DNA of 64,000 bases from Chromohalobacter canadensis (GCF_034479555.1 NZ_CP140151.1:1736001-1800000); one strand, 5' to 3'; shown: positions 22,740-32,813, counted from the stretch's first letter. The notes: a model not told the origin generated them from the sequence alone. Numbers and translations: made by a program.

Positions 22740-23507
22740 TCATAGCGCCAGGCGGCGGATCAGTTCCTTGGCCAACACCCGATGTGCCTGGCTCCCCCGC
22801 GACAGACGCGCATACTTGGTTACCGGTACGCCGTGACTGGGTGCCTCGGCGACGCGCACGTTGCGCGGAATGGTCGTCTTGAGCAGGGTGTCACCGAAAT
22901 ATTGGCTCAACTGTTTGCTGACATCGCGCGTCAGGCTATTGCGCGCGTCGTACATGGTTCGCACGATGCCGAAAATGCTCAGATCGGGATTAACGTTGGC
23001 CTGGATCTGCTCGACGGTATCCAGAAGCGCCGAGAGCCCTTCCAGCGCATAGAATTCGCATTGCAGGGGAATCAATACCCCGTCCGCGGCGGTCAGGGCA
23101 TTGACGGTCAGCATGTTGAGCGAAGGCGGACAGTCGATGATCACCACGTCGTAACTTGCGGCCACGCTTCCCAAAGCATCGCCCAGGCAGCGCTCGCGTC
23201 CGTCACGATCGAGGAGATCGACTTCGGCAGCGGTCAGGTCGCCATTGCCGGGTAGTAGAGCATAGCCGGCATCGGGGCAATCGAGAATCACCTCACTGGC
23301 GCGGCGTCCGTCGAGCAGCACCTCGAGCACGCTGCCCTCGAGCTCATGCTTGTCGACGCCACTGCCCATGGTGGCATGTCCCTGGGGATCGAGGTCGACC
23401 AATAGGACCCGCCTGTCCAGCGCGGCGAGACAGGCCGCAAGATTGACCGCGGTGGTGGTCTTGCCAACGCCGCCCTTTTGGTTGGTCAAGGCGATTATCT
23501 TGGTCAC
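22740..23507 (-). CDS. parA: Chromosome partitioning ATPase ParA
   Basis: Walker-type ATPase that moves ParB-parS complexes along the nucleoid. The 255-residue protein has the deviant Walker A KGGVGKTT at 10-17, DLDPQGHATMG and DCPPSLNMLT motifs. Lacking an N-terminal DNA-binding domain, it is the chromosomal (Soj) type and not a type Ia plasmid ParA. Confidence 0.96.
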   Translation of the reverse strand: MTKIIALTNQKGGVGKTTTAVNLAACLAALDRRVLLVDLDPQGHATMGSGVDKHELEGSVLEVLLDGRRASEVILDCPDAGYALLPGNGDLTAAEVDLLDRDGRERCLGDALGSVAASYDVVIIDCPPSLNMLTVNALTAADGVLIPLQCEFYALEGLSALLDTVEQIQANVNPDLSIFGIVRTMYDARNSLTRDVSKQLSQYFGDTLLKTTIPRNVRVAEAPSHGVPVTKYARLSRGSQAHRVLAKELIRRLAL

Positions 23508-23557
23508 GATCGACTCCCATTATCGACAACGCCCGAAAACGGCAGCGCTGGTGGCAT

Positions 23558-24184
23558 TCAACTTCGTCGCAGGCGAACGAGTACCCGTTGCGCCTCATCG
23601 CCCGGCACCGTCAGTCGGCGGTTTTCGACGAGCGTCACTTCGCTCGGCAAGGCGGCAAGCTCCGTTTCCACATCACGGCCCTTCATCGCCAACCATTCGC
23701 CCCCCTCGGCCAACAAGGGGCCCGTCAGCGTGAGGAAGGTCGCCAGATCGGCGAAGGCCCGCGATACGATCTGATCGAAACCATCATGCTCGAAGGTTTC
23801 GATCCGCGCTTGCACCGGCGTGACGTTATCCAGCCCCAACTCTAGAACGGCCTGGCGCTGGAAGCGTACTTTTTTGCCATTGCCGTCAAGCATGGTCACC
23901 GCCAGGCGAGGATCGAGTATCGCCAATACCAGACCAGGCAACCCGGCGCCCGCGCCGACATCGAGCAACGTCGGACCGCGCACGGCGGCCGCGATGCTGG
24001 CGCTATCGAGCAGATGGCGGGTGACCATCTGCTCAGGATCGCGTACCGCGGTGAGGTTATAGGCGCGGTTCCACTTGTGCAACAACGCGAGCAACGCCAG
24101 CAGGCGCTCACGGGCAGTGGCATCGACTTCGACGCCAAGCGCTGCGAGTCCGGTATCGAGACGCGTTTCACATCCTGGCGTCAT
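23558..24184 (-). CDS. rsmG: 16S rRNA (guanine527-N7)-methyltransferase
   Basis: SAM-dependent methyltransferase acting on G527 of 16S rRNA. The 208-residue protein has [27 protein letters not shown] in overlap form and the SAM-binding [17 protein letters not shown]. It overlaps the mnmG stop by 4 bp (ATGA), so translation is coupled. The usual gidA-gidB order is kept. Confidence 0.95.
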   Translation of the reverse strand: MTPGCETRLDTGLAALGVEVDATARERLLALLALLHKWNRAYNLTAVRDPEQMVTRHLLDSASIAAAVRGPTLLDVGAGAGLPGLVLAILDPRLAVTMLDGNGKKVRFQRQAVLELGLDNVTPVQARIETFEHDGFDQIVSRAFADLATFLTLTGPLLAEGGEWLAMKGRDVETELAALPSEVTLVENRRLTVPGDEAQRVLVRLRRS

Positions 24185-26076
24185 GCGTTGGCCGCCTGCG
24201 GGTCCTGTTCATCGAGCAGACGACGCTTCTTGAGATGCACCAGCAGCAGCGACACAGCCGCCGGGGTGACGCCTGAAATGCGTCCAGCCTGCGCTAGCGT
24301 CTCAGGGCGCGCGGCTTCGAGCTTCTGACGGATCTCGTGGGACAGGCCATCGATGCGTGCGTAGTCCAGTTCCTCGGGCAGACGCAGTGTCTCATGGCGG
24401 CGGAGACGATCGATCTCGTCCTGCTGGCGCGCGATGTATCCCTGGTACTTGGCCTGGATCTGCACCTGGTCGGCGACGCTGGGATCGAGCGCAGGCGCCT
24501 CGTCGTCGAGGTCGGCATGCGTCAATTCGGGCCGCTTGAGTAGATCCGCAAGACGATATTCGCGGGCCAAGGGCTTATCGAGCTTGCTGGCGAGACGCTT
24601 GGCAAGCTCGCTTTGGGGTTGTACCCAGGTATCACGCAAGCGTTCGGATTCGCGAGCGATGGCCTCACGCTTGGTGGAAAAACGCTGCCAGCGCTCATCG
24701 TCGACGAGCCCGAGCTCTCGACCGATCTCGGTGAGACGCAAGTCGGCGTTGTCCTCGCGCAGCAACAAGCGATGCTCGGCCCGCGAAGTGAACATGCGGT
24801 ACGGCTCCTGGGTGCCCATGGTGATCAGGTCATCGACCAGCACCCCGAGATAGGCCTCGTCGCGACGCGGTGACCAGGCATCCTGCCCTTGGGCGCGCCG
24901 TGCGGCGTTGAGCCCGGCCAGCAAGCCCTGAGCGGCAGCTTCCTCGTAGCCGGTGGTGCCGTTGATCTGACCGGCGAAGAACAGGTTGTGGATAAATTTA
25001 GTTTCCAGCGAGTGACGCAGATCGCGCGGATCGAAGAAATCATACTCGATGGCATACCCGGGACGCGTGATGTGCGCATTCTCGAAGCCCTTGATCGAAC
25101 GTACCACCTGGAACTGCACGTCAAAGGGCAGCGAGGTCGAAATCCCGTTGGGATAAAGCTCGTGGGTATCGAGGCCTTCGGGCTCGACGAAAATCTGGTG
25201 ACTCGACTTGTCCGCGAAGCGGTTCACCTTGTCTTCGATGGACGGGCAATAGCGCGGTCCGACTCCCCCGATGACGCCGGAATACATCGGCGAGCGATCG
25301 AGATTGGCGTGGATGATCTCGTGGGTACGGGCATTGGTATGCGCAATATGGCAGTTCATCTGACGCGGATGCTGCTCGCGGTTGCCGAGATATGACATCA
25401 CCGGGGTCGGCGTATCGCCCGGTTGGGTCTCGAGTACCGAGAAATCCACGCTTTTGGCGTCCAGCCGCGGCGGCGTACCGGTCTTGAGCCGATCGACGTT
25501 GAACGGCAGAGCACGCAGGCGTTGCGCCAAGGCGTTGGAGGACGGATCCCCGGCACGCCCGCCGGAGTGATTGTCCAACCCGATGTGGATAACTCCACCG
25601 AGGAAGGTCCCGGTGCACAGCACCACGCTTTCGCCATAGACCCGGATACCTGTCTGTGTGACGACGCCGCGCACCGTGTCGCCGTCGACGATCAGGTCGT
25701 CGGCGGCCTGTTGGAAAAGCGTCAAATGAGACTGGTTTTCCAGTTGGCTGCGGATCGCGGCCTTGTAACGGACGCGATCGGCTTGAGCCCGAGTGGCCCG
25801 CACGGCGGGCCCCTTGCGGGCATTGAGTACACGGAACTGAATGCCGCCGAGATCGGTGGCATGCGCCATGGCGCCGCCTAAGGCATCGATTTCCTTGACC
25901 AGGTGGCTCTTGCCGATCCCGCCGATGGCGGGATTGCAAGACATCTGGCCGAGAGTCTCGATGTTATGCGTCAGCAATAGCGTCTGACAGCCCATGCGAG
26001 CGGCAGCCAGTGCGGCTTCGGTTCCCGCATGGCCCCCGCCGATGACGATGACATCAAAGCGGTCTGGGTAATCCAC
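24181..26076 (-). CDS. mnmG: tRNA uridine-5-carboxymethylaminomethyl modification enzyme MnmG
   Basis: FAD-dependent partner of MnmE that modifies U34 of several tRNAs. The 631-residue protein has the dinucleotide motif GGGHAG at 13-18 and [19 protein letters not shown] in overlap form. I chose the GTG at 26076: it has GAGGTG upstream and gives the family N-terminus (M)DYPDRFDV; an in-frame ATG at 26124 would add an unrelated leader. Two perfect DnaA 9-mers lie inside the gene (24987-24995 and 25584-25592). In most pseudomonads mnmE is adjacent; here it is 15 kb away. Confidence 0.96.
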   Translation of the reverse strand: MDYPDRFDVIVIGGGHAGTEAALAAARMGCQTLLLTHNIETLGQMSCNPAIGGIGKSHLVKEIDALGGAMAHATDLGGIQFRVLNARKGPAVRATRAQADRVRYKAAIRSQLENQSHLTLFQQAADDLIVDGDTVRGVVTQTGIRVYGESVVLCTGTFLGGVIHIGLDNHSGGRAGDPSSNALAQRLRALPFNVDRLKTGTPPRLDAKSVDFSVLETQPGDTPTPVMSYLGNREQHPRQMNCHIAHTNARTHEIIHANLDRSPMYSGVIGGVGPRYCPSIEDKVNRFADKSSHQIFVEPEGLDTHELYPNGISTSLPFDVQFQVVRSIKGFENAHITRPGYAIEYDFFDPRDLRHSLETKFIHNLFFAGQINGTTGYEEAAAQGLLAGLNAARRAQGQDAWSPRRDEAYLGVLVDDLITMGTQEPYRMFTSRAEHRLLLREDNADLRLTEIGRELGLVDDERWQRFSTKREAIARESERLRDTWVQPQSELAKRLASKLDKPLAREYRLADLLKRPELTHADLDDEAPALDPSVADQVQIQAKYQGYIARQQDEIDRLRRHETLRLPEELDYARIDGLSHEIRQKLEAARPETLAQAGRISGVTPAAVSLLLVHLKKRRLLDEQDPQAANA

Positions 26077-26164
26077 GTTACACCTCGAATCGCAGCGTAT
26101 GGCTGCGGTCGTGCATGTCGGCAAGTCTCATCGTAAGGCGATGAAGCTTGGCAAATAGCCGGAC

Positions 26165-26193
26165 AGTATAAACCCCTTGTGAGTAACCGTCAG
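26165..26193 (-). promoter_or_regulatory. Likely promoter of mnmG-rsmG-parAB
   Basis: On the minus strand CTGACG (26188-26193) and TATACT (26165-26170) are 17 bp apart, about 90 bp before the mnmG start. The -35 is next to a DnaA-box-like TTTTCCACA (26196-26204), so DnaA could influence it. Confidence 0.5.
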
Positions 26194-26195
26194 GG

Positions 26196-26579
26196 TTTTC
26201 CACACATGGATTTCCATGTGGATTGGTCCGTCATCGGGTCTTCTATTAATAACAATATAGAATTTAAAAGAAGTTCTGTTGTTGTTGTTATTACTGGTAT
26301 CGACGAAATCTGGGGATAAGTGGAAAAAACCAAGTGTTACCGGGTCTTTACGCTGTTCATCCCTGATCGGAAAAAGAGCAAATAGCCTGCGCGGGAGCGG
26401 GGGACGGCCTGTGGATGAAAAGGGGGTTTATGCACAGGCTAGATCGTGCACCACTTGTCCCCAGGCGCATACCAGGGTCCCGCCCATAGTGGTCAACATT
26501 TGGCGGCATTGCCTCTTAACCCCCGTATGACGGGGTCAGTAGCGAGAATGAGCGGGTTATGACATCAAAGTTATGCACA
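26196..26579. other. Origin-like region upstream of mnmG
   Basis: No gene is visible in 26077-26683. DnaA-box-like 9-mers are TTTTCCACA (26196-26204), a reverse TTATCCCCA (26311-26319), a reverse TCATCCACA (26410-26418) and two TTATGCACA (26428-26436, 26571-26579). An AT-rich stretch at about 26241-26294, with a GTT repeat, could unwind. An 18-bp dyad CACATGGA..TCCATGTG lies at 26203-26220. Location beside mnmG resembles E. coli oriC. It may instead be an autoregulatory or secondary origin; the rpmH-dnaA region is the stronger candidate. Confidence 0.45.
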
Positions 26580-26613
26580 GGCAAAAAATCGCCCTGTGAA
26601 GACAGAAATGAAG

Positions 26614-26639
26614 CGCGGCGACCCTTGGAGATCGCCGCG
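26614..26639 (-). terminator. Terminator-like hairpin after glnQ
   Basis: A perfect 8-bp stem CGCGGCGA / TCGCCGCG with a 10-nt loop, about 45 bp past the ATPase gene on the minus strand, followed by a T-rich but interrupted stretch (CTTCATTTC). Confidence 0.55.
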
Positions 26640-26683
26640 TAATCGTGAGGTGGGAGCGCTATCTGGTATTGGAGAACAAAGAG

Positions 26684-27454
26684 CTAGTGCTTGAGAACGC
26701 GGGAGAGGAAAGCTTGGGTGCGTTCGTGTTGGGGACGATCGAAAACCTCTTGTGGCGAGCCTTGTTCGACGATGCGACCGTCGTGCACGAATATGACGCG
26801 GTCGGCGACCTCGCGTGCAAAGCCCATCTCGTGGGTCACGATCATCATCGTCATGCCTTCGTTGGCCAGTTCCCGCATGGCGTCGAGGACTTCGCCGATC
26901 ATTTCCGGATCGAGCGCCGAGGTGGGCTCGTCGAACAGCATCAGGCGCGGTTCCATCGCCAATGCGCGTGCCAAGGCGACACGTTGCTGCTGGCCCCCGG
27001 AGAGCTGACTGGGATACTTGTCGGCTTGATCGGTGATACCCACGCGTTCGAGCAGTCGATCGGCGATTTCCCGGGCCCTGGCGTTGTTGAGCCCGCGTAC
27101 TTTCTCCGGAGCCAGGGTTACGTTGGCATGCACCGACAAGTGGGGAAACAGATTGAATTGTTGGAAGACCATGCCGACTTCGGTGCGGATGGTCTGCAAC
27201 GATTTCCCGCCCTTGCCGTGCGGTGTGAGCTCGTTGCCATCGACGACGATGCGTCCTGACTGGAACTCCTCGAGGCCGTTGACGCAGCGAATGAGCGTCG
27301 ATTTACCGGAGCCGCTGGCACCGACGATGACGACCACCTCGCCGGCGGCGATCTCGAGATCGATATCCTGCATCACGTGCAGGCTGCCGAAATACTTGTT
27401 GACCTTCTCCAACGTGACGATCGGAGTGGTCGAATCTTGCTGACTGTCATTCAT
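26684..27454 (-). CDS. glnQ: Polar amino-acid ABC transporter ATPase
   Basis: Cytoplasmic ATPase of an importer of the HisP/GlnQ class. The 256-residue protein shows Walker [10 protein letters not shown] at 45-53, the ABC signature LSGGQQQR and Walker [16 protein letters not shown]. The gene order binding protein, permease, ATPase equals glnHPQ of E. coli, which is my reason for the symbol; the true substrate (glutamine, glutamate or another polar amino acid) is not shown by sequence. It starts 10 bp after the permease gene. Confidence 0.88.
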   Translation of the reverse strand: MNDSQQDSTTPIVTLEKVNKYFGSLHVMQDIDLEIAAGEVVVIVGASGSGKSTLIRCVNGLEEFQSGRIVVDGNELTPHGKGGKSLQTIRTEVGMVFQQFNLFPHLSVHANVTLAPEKVRGLNNARAREIADRLLERVGITDQADKYPSQLSGGQQQRVALARALAMEPRLMLFDEPTSALDPEMIGEVLDAMRELANEGMTMMIVTHEMGFAREVADRVIFVHDGRIVEQGSPQEVFDRPQHERTQAFLSRVLKH

Positions 27455-27464
27455 GATAGGCGCC

Positions 27465-28136
27465 TCATTGTCCGACCAGGCCCTTGCGCTCGAGCAGGCG
27501 CAAGGCGAAAGAGAGACTCAGGGTGATCGCCAGATAGAGCAAAGCGACCATCAAGTAGACCTCGAGCGCGGTGAAGGTGGTCGCGATATAGACCTGGCCC
27601 TGACGCACCAGCTCGCCCACGCCGATGACCGAGAACAGCGAGGTGTCCTTGATGCTGACGATGCCCTGATTGCCGAGCGCCGGGATCATGCGGCGTAGCG
27701 CCTGGGGCCAGATGATGTAGCGGAAGGTATCGGTCCGCGACAGGCCCAGCGACAAGCCGGCTTCGCGTTGACCCTTTTCGATGGATTGCACACCGCCACG
27801 CACGATTTCCGAAATATAGGCACCTGCGTTGAGGGCGATGGCGGCGATACCGGCGACGACGGCGTTGATCGGACCGCCGAGGAGTTGCGGCAAGCCATAG
27901 AAGATGAACAGTACCTGCACGAGTACCGGCGTGCCGCGGAAGATCTCGATGTAGACAGTGGCTGGCCAACGAAGCAAGCGCAACGGGCTGATGCGTAGAA
28001 GGCCAAAGATGATGCCGATCAGAAAGCCGATGGCGAGGCCGCCGAACGAGATCAGCAAGGTCCAGGGGATACCGGTGAGCAAGTGCGGGATGGAGGCGAT
28101 GGCCGCCTGCCAGTCGAACTGGAAAGTGACGTCCAC
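27465..28136 (-). CDS. glnP: Polar amino-acid ABC transporter permease
   Basis: Inner-membrane permease of the HisM/GlnP family, 223 residues with about five helices. The family's ATPase-contact loop is visible ([33 protein letters not shown], given in overlap). A single permease suggests a homodimer. The gene is separated from the binding-protein gene by a strong hairpin that should reduce its expression relative to that gene. Confidence 0.88.
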   Translation of the reverse strand: MDVTFQFDWQAAIASIPHLLTGIPWTLLISFGGLAIGFLIGIIFGLLRISPLRLLRWPATVYIEIFRGTPVLVQVLFIFYGLPQLLGGPINAVVAGIAAIALNAGAYISEIVRGGVQSIEKGQREAGLSLGLSRTDTFRYIIWPQALRRMIPALGNQGIVSIKDTSLFSVIGVGELVRQGQVYIATTFTALEVYLMVALLYLAITLSLSFALRLLERKGLVGQ

Positions 28137-28212
28137 GAAGGTGTCTCCAGGGTCGTGCCTCGGCGTACGTGCGCGCTGAGGCGACGACGCTTACGGTGGA
28201 TGATGAGCCATG

Positions 28213-28244
28213 AAAAGGGGCCGGGTGATTATGCACCCGGCCCC
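28213..28244 (-). terminator. Intra-operon terminator/attenuator between glnH and glnP
   Basis: A perfect 11-bp stem GGGGCCGGGTG / CACCCGGCCCC with a 6-nt loop followed by TTTT on the minus strand, 17 bp after the binding-protein stop. Such hairpins in ABC operons usually give excess binding protein through partial termination and 3'-end protection. Confidence 0.8.
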
Positions 28245-28260
28245 TGAAGGATCGTCGTAC

Positions 28261-29025
28261 TTATTCGTCGTCAGGCGCCTTGCCGAACCACTTTTCGTAG
28301 ATATCGTCGTAGGTGCCGTCTTCACGCATCTCGCTGAGCGCTTCGTTGGCGGGTTCTACCCATTCGCTGCCCTTGGCGAAGGCGATCCCGTATTGCTGAC
28401 CTTCATAGAGTGGCCCGACTACCTTGGCCTTGCCCTCGCCTTTGGTCTCGGCGAAGTAGCCAACGTTGGGCGCATCGTAGAAAACGGCATCGACGCTGCC
28501 GCCCATGAGGGCCATGTACATGTCGGAACTGCCGGGATACGGGGTGATTTCGGCGTCGTCACCGAGCTCTTCCTGAAGGTAGTCATAGCTCGTGGAACCG
28601 ATCTTGGTGCCGATACGCATGCCTTCGAGGTCGTCGAGTTCCTCGACGTCATCGTTGCTGGTGGGGACCAGGATGCGCAGACCGCTGTCGTAGTACGGAT
28701 CGGAGAAATCGACGATCTCGCCGCGTTCGTCGGTAATGGTGATGCCCGCGATGGCGATATCGACATTGCCGGTCTGCACGGCGGGGATGATGCCGTTGAA
28801 GTCCATGGTGTTGAGATCGACTTCGAAGCCGGCACGATCGGCGATGGTGTTGATGATGTCGATGTCGAAACCGACCATTTCGCCGCTATCCTCGTCCATC
28901 ATCTCGAAAGGCACGAAGCTGGGGTCGGTGGCCACGGCGAGCGTGGGCGTCTCCTGGGCGAGGGCGGCGCCGCTGGTACCAAGTGCCAGAGCCAGGGCGG
29001 AAAGACGTAGTGGCAAGTGTTTCAT
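28261..29025 (-). CDS. glnH: Periplasmic polar amino-acid binding protein
   Basis: Extracellular solute-binding protein family 3, 254 residues. A signal peptide ([23 protein letters not shown] in two pieces, cleavage after ALA) precedes the mature start QETPTLAV. Family motifs are FVPFEM...GFDIDI and [10 protein letters not shown]. The mature protein is strongly acidic ([18 protein letters not shown]), as expected for a periplasmic protein of a halophile. Substrate is probably glutamine or a similar amino acid by family only. Confidence 0.88.
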   Translation of the reverse strand: MKHLPLRLSALALALGTSGAALAQETPTLAVATDPSFVPFEMMDEDSGEMVGFDIDIINTIADRAGFEVDLNTMDFNGIIPAVQTGNVDIAIAGITITDERGEIVDFSDPYYDSGLRILVPTSNDDVEELDDLEGMRIGTKIGSTSYDYLQEELGDDAEITPYPGSSDMYMALMGGSVDAVFYDAPNVGYFAETKGEGKAKVVGPLYEGQQYGIAFAKGSEWVEPANEALSEMREDGTYDDIYEKWFGKAPDDE

Positions 29026-29124
29026 AGTGTTCCCCGTTTGCTGTTGTTGATGGAACCGCTTCTACATTGACGAGTCCCGGTGGGAGCGTCAAGTGGAGGG
29101 AGGGGGAACGCGAAAGGAGAGAAG

Positions 29125-29147
29125 GGGCATCCGCGTGGCGGACGCCC
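29125..29147 (-). terminator. Hairpin downstream of erpA
   Basis: GGGCATCCGC / GCGGACGCCC stem with one mismatch and a 3-nt loop, 18 bp after the erpA stop on the minus strand, followed by a C/T-rich stretch. A weak intrinsic terminator is likely. Confidence 0.45.
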
Positions 29148-29165
29148 GAGGCGCTGCATGACCGC

Positions 29166-29519
29166 TCAGACGGCGAACGAGGCACCGCAGCCGCAGGTGG
29201 ACGTGGCGTTGGGATTCTTGATGATGAAGCGCGCTCCGGCGAGACCTTCCTCGAAATCTACCGTAGAGCCGACCAAGTATTGATACGAGAGTGCGTCAAT
29301 GATCATCGAGGCGCCGGCATGTTCTATGACGGTATCCTCGTCTCCGACGTTTTCGGCGAAATCGAAACCGTACTGGAAGCCTGAGCAGCCTCCACCGGTG
29401 ACGTAGACACGCAGTTTGAGACCCGGCTTGCCCTCTTCCTCGACCAATACGCCCAGACGCTGGGCGGCGGCATCGGTCAAGTACATGGGCACCGGGACGA
29501 ACGATTCAGCCCCGCTCAT
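29166..29519 (-). CDS. erpA: Iron-sulfur cluster insertion protein ErpA
   Basis: A-type carrier that delivers Fe-S clusters to apoproteins including isoprenoid enzymes. The 117-residue protein has the three ligand cysteines C45 ([11 protein letters not shown]) and C109/C111 (CGCG). The start at 29519 has a perfect GGAGG ribosome-binding site. ErpA rather than IscA or SufA is chosen because it stands alone and because of the N-terminal [13 protein letters not shown] and [14 protein letters not shown] ends. Confidence 0.92.
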   Translation of the reverse strand: MSGAESFVPVPMYLTDAAAQRLGVLVEEEGKPGLKLRVYVTGGGCSGFQYGFDFAENVGDEDTVIEHAGASMIIDALSYQYLVGSTVDFEEGLAGARFIIKNPNATSTCGCGASFAV

Positions 29520-29559
29520 GGGTGACCTCCTTAATCCATCGTGTGGCATATGGCTTACC

Positions 29560-29589
29560 ATTATCGTGAAAACCAAGCAAAACGGTCAA
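29560..29589 (-). promoter_or_regulatory. Promoter of erpA
   Basis: On the minus strand TTGACC (29584-29589) and GATAAT (29560-29565) are 18 bp apart, about 40 bp before the erpA start. Confidence 0.6.
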
Positions 29590-29739
29590 CTTTGTATTGC
29601 TCTGGAGTGATGCCTACCGTCCTTCGCTAAGGTGTATGATAGGAAATACGCTATGCCAGATTGCCATGGCGACGCCGGGGCGTGGCCATGCCGCGCGTCA
29701 TGACCTCGGTGGAATCAACCGTTCATAGGGAGATACGGT

Positions 29740-31497
29740 GTGCCTTCGCGTCGGTTTCGACCACCGCTCAAGCGGCCCAGTATGGACGCTTTTCGTCGCC
29801 GCTTGGCAAGTGTCGATGCGTTACCGCAGTTATGTGTGCTGGGCGTCCTCTCGGGGCTTCTGACCGGCGGTCTAATGGTCGTGTTTCGCGGCGCACTGGA
29901 GTTTGGGGCGTTGGCCTTCATGCCCGATGGCGACCCCGAGGCCTTCGAGCGACTCGCAGCCCCCCTTCGCGTGGTGTTGCCGTTGATCGCCGTGGCGTTG
30001 ATCGGCCTGTGGCTATGGCGTATGCCGATGAGCGCCGGCAAGATAGGCATCGGCCATGTCATCGAACGGTTGACCTATCATCAGGGCAAGATGCCGCTGC
30101 GTAACTGGATCACCCAGTGGTGGGTAGGGCTCGTGGCTCTGCTGGGCGGTCTTTCCGCAGGTCGCGAGGGACCCGCGATTCACCTCGGTGCGGCGGCGTC
30201 GAGCTGGATCGGCCAGACCATGCGGCTGCCCCACAACAGCCTGCGAGTGTTGGTGGGGTGCGGTACCGCGGCGGGCATCGCCGCGTCGTTCAATACGCCG
30301 ATTGCCGGCGTCATCTTCGCCATGGAAGTGGTGATGATGGAGTACACCATCACCGGTTTCATGCCGGTCATTCTGGCCTCGACCACCGGTGCCGTTGTCT
30401 CGCAGTTGGTCTACGGTTCTCAGCCCGCCTTCTCGGTGCCCAGCGTGCAGTTGGCTTCGTTGTTCGACCTGCCCTGGATCGCCGTTACGGCCTTGTTGAT
30501 CGGGCTGGTGGCCGGCGGCTTCGTGCGTCTTGCCAGGCCTGCAGTGTGGCAGAAGCGCCTGCCCATGTGGGGTCGATTCCTGGCGGTGGGCGTTGCGGTG
30601 GCGGCACTGGCCTGGTGGTACCCCCAAGTCCAGGGCATGGGCTACGACTCGCTGGAGCGCATGCTCATCGGCCAGCCGGCGCTGGATGTGCTGATTGCCG
30701 TGGCGCTCGGCAAGCTGGCGCTGACGGCACTGGCTATTGCCTTTGGGGTCCCGGTGAGCATCATTGGGCCGATTCTTGTGTCGGGAGCGGCCCTGGGCAC
30801 GTTGTGCGGACTGTTGTGGGCCACGCTGATGCCGGAGCTGGCTTCGTCGCCGGTGGTCTTTTCGTTGCTGGGCATGGCGGCCATGATGGGTGCCGTGCTG
30901 CAGGCGCCCCTGGCGGCGTTGATGGCGTTGCTGGAATTGACCCACAATTCGAGCATCCTGCTGCCGGGCATGCTGGCGGTGGTCATTGCGGTCCTGGTGG
31001 CGCGTCAGGGGTATCACTGCTCGGGGTTCTTCATCTCCACGCTCGATAGTCAGGGCCTGCATCCTTTGCAGCGGCCCCTGATGCAAGCCTTGTCACGGGT
31101 CGCGGTACCCGCCGTCATGGAACGTAGCGTGGCGCGGGCACCGCGGGTGTTGTCGCGGGCTCAGGCTCAGGAACTGCTGGCCGGCAAACCTACCTGGCTG
31201 GTGGTCTCGCGCGAAAACGACAAACCCCCGGTGGGGCTCAAGGCCGCCGGGCTGGCACGGCTCATGCTCGACGAGCAATGGCAGGACGAACCCCGCTTCG
31301 ACCTGCTGGAAATCCCCGGTCAGCGTGTCGATCTGGCGCCCATTTCCTTGCAGGCAACGCTCTCGGAGGCCTTCGAGCAGCTCAACAAGTATGGCGTCGA
31401 TGCGCTCTACGTCGAACACACCACGGCCCCGCTGATCCGCAAGATTTCGGGTATCATCACCCGCGACGCCATCGAGAACTACTACCGTAACAAATGA
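29740..31497 (+). CDS. CLC-family chloride channel/transporter with C-terminal regulatory domain
   Basis: Membrane anion protein of the CLC family, 585 residues. The gating-glutamate motif GREGP is present, as is the NTPIAGVIFAME block. The first filter motif GSGIP of E. coli ClcA is replaced by a GIGH-type sequence, and the GIFAP motif by SIIGP; the residue equal to the internal proton Glu203 of ClcA appears to be Val. ClcB-type proteins also have Val there. About residues 460-585 look like a degenerate CBS-pair domain. I chose GTG 29740 because AGGGAG lies 7 nt upstream; ATG 29782 has no such site. Confidence 0.88.
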   Translation: MPSRRFRPPLKRPSMDAFRRRLASVDALPQLCVLGVLSGLLTGGLMVVFRGALEFGALAFMPDGDPEAFERLAAPLRVVLPLIAVALIGLWLWRMPMSAGKIGIGHVIERLTYHQGKMPLRNWITQWWVGLVALLGGLSAGREGPAIHLGAAASSWIGQTMRLPHNSLRVLVGCGTAAGIAASFNTPIAGVIFAMEVVMMEYTITGFMPVILASTTGAVVSQLVYGSQPAFSVPSVQLASLFDLPWIAVTALLIGLVAGGFVRLARPAVWQKRLPMWGRFLAVGVAVAALAWWYPQVQGMGYDSLERMLIGQPALDVLIAVALGKLALTALAIAFGVPVSIIGPILVSGAALGTLCGLLWATLMPELASSPVVFSLLGMAAMMGAVLQAPLAALMALLELTHNSSILLPGMLAVVIAVLVARQGYHCSGFFISTLDSQGLHPLQRPLMQALSRVAVPAVMERSVARAPRVLSRAQAQELLAGKPTWLVVSRENDKPPVGLKAAGLARLMLDEQWQDEPRFDLLEIPGQRVDLAPISLQATLSEAFEQLNKYGVDALYVEHTTAPLIRKISGIITRDAIENYYRNK

Positions 31498-31557
31498 CTC
31501 CGGCACGGCTCCGGGGCACTTTCTGAAAGAACGTAGGACTAGCATTAAGGAAGCGTC

Positions 31558-31989
31558 ATGTATCATTGGATTTTATCGCTGCATCTGGTTGCCGTCATGA
31601 CCTGGTTCGCGGCTCTTTTATTTATCCCCCGATTGTTCGTCTATCATGCCCAGGCGCGTGATCATGGTGATGAACAGGCGATGGGCTACTTCCAGCTCAT
31701 GGAACGGCGTCTCTACAAGGGCATCATGCTGCCGGCGATGATCGCGGTGATCGTTTTTGGTGGGCTGCTGATCTATCAAGTGCCGAGCGTCATGAGTAAT
31801 GGCTCGTTTCATTTCAAGCTGCTGCTGGTCGCATTCTTGATCGGCTACCATCATGTGTGTCTGGCCTATCTCAAGCAGTTCGCGGCGGGACGTTGCCAGA
31901 AGAGTTTGAAATTTCTGCGTGTCTTCAATGGCATTCCCATTCTGCTGCTGTTTGCCATCATCCTGCTCGTCGTGTTTCAGCCGTTTTGA
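31558..31989 (+). CDS. hemJ: Protoporphyrinogen IX oxidase HemJ
   Basis: Membrane enzyme oxidising protoporphyrinogen IX in heme synthesis. The 143-residue protein has four helices and matches the HemJ/UPF0093 pattern: early His (LHLVAVMTWFAALLFIPRLFVYH), ERRLYKGIMLPAM, and the C-terminal FLRVFNGIPILLLFAIILLVV, in overlapping quotation. Its stop overlaps the thiD start (TGATG), so it heads a hemJ-thiD-thiE unit. Confidence 0.88.
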   Translation: MYHWILSLHLVAVMTWFAALLFIPRLFVYHAQARDHGDEQAMGYFQLMERRLYKGIMLPAMIAVIVFGGLLIYQVPSVMSNGSFHFKLLLVAFLIGYHHVCLAYLKQFAAGRCQKSLKFLRVFNGIPILLLFAIILLVVFQPF

Positions 31990-32813
31990 TGGCGACGCCA
32001 AGATTGCCTGCGGTGCTGGTGCTTGCTGGACACGATCCCACTGGTGGGGCGGGGCTGACCGCTGATGCCGAAGCCATCCGCGCCTGCGGTGGCTGGCCGT
32101 TGACCGTGCCTACTGCGCTGACGGTGCAGACCACGCGTGACGTACAGCGCGTCATGCCGTGTTCGCGCGAGAACATCGAAAGCGCTTGCGAGGCCTTGTT
32201 CGCGGATATCGAGATCAGCGCCATCAAGGTGGGGTTGATCGCCGATCGTGCATCCCTCGAGGCGGTCATCGCCGTGGTGAGCGCGCATCCCCATTTACCG
32301 TTGATCGTCGACCCGGTGATGCGTGCCGGTGGCGGCAGTGAACTGGCGCCCGACGACGGCGTGCCGATGTTCCGCGAACGCCTGCTCCCGCTAGTGGATA
32401 TCTTGACGCCCAACCGCCAGGAACTGGCGCGTCTGAGTGGGGTTTCCGGCAGCGAGGTGGATCGAGTAGTGGAACTGATGTCGCTGGGCGCGCGGGCGAT
32501 TCTGGTCACCGGTGCCGATGCCTGGGAAGACGAGACGTCCGTGAGCGATGAGGTTGTCCACACCCTGCATACCCCCGACAATAGTCGCCAATGGCGCTGG
32601 CCGCGGCTGGTGGGTGACTACCATGGGTCGGGATGTACCCTGGCGGCTTCGCTTGCCGCGCGCCTGGCGTGTGGTGAATCCTTGATCGAAGCATGCAGCC
32701 AGGCCCAGCGAGTAGCGTGGGATAGCTTGGTGCATGCGCAACGTCCCGGGCACGGCCAGGCGTTACCCGATCGCCTGTGGCGATTGCCGCCCTTCGAGCG
32801 CGAGGCGACATGA
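31989..32813 (+). CDS. thiD: Hydroxymethylpyrimidine (phosphate) kinase
   Basis: Phosphorylates HMP and HMP-P for thiamine synthesis. The 274-residue ribokinase-fold protein starts MATPRLPAVLVLAGHDPTGGAGL (two overlapping parts) and has GVKVGLIAD-like IKVGLIAD, DPVMRAGGG and the anion-hole region GDYHGSGCTL, where Ser replaces the usual Thr before GC. The start at 31989 overlaps hemJ and its stop overlaps thiE by 4 bp. Confidence 0.93.
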   Translation: MATPRLPAVLVLAGHDPTGGAGLTADAEAIRACGGWPLTVPTALTVQTTRDVQRVMPCSRENIESACEALFADIEISAIKVGLIADRASLEAVIAVVSAHPHLPLIVDPVMRAGGGSELAPDDGVPMFRERLLPLVDILTPNRQELARLSGVSGSEVDRVVELMSLGARAILVTGADAWEDETSVSDEVVHTLHTPDNSRQWRWPRLVGDYHGSGCTLAASLAARLACGESLIEACSQAQRVAWDSLVHAQRPGHGQALPDRLWRLPPFEREAT

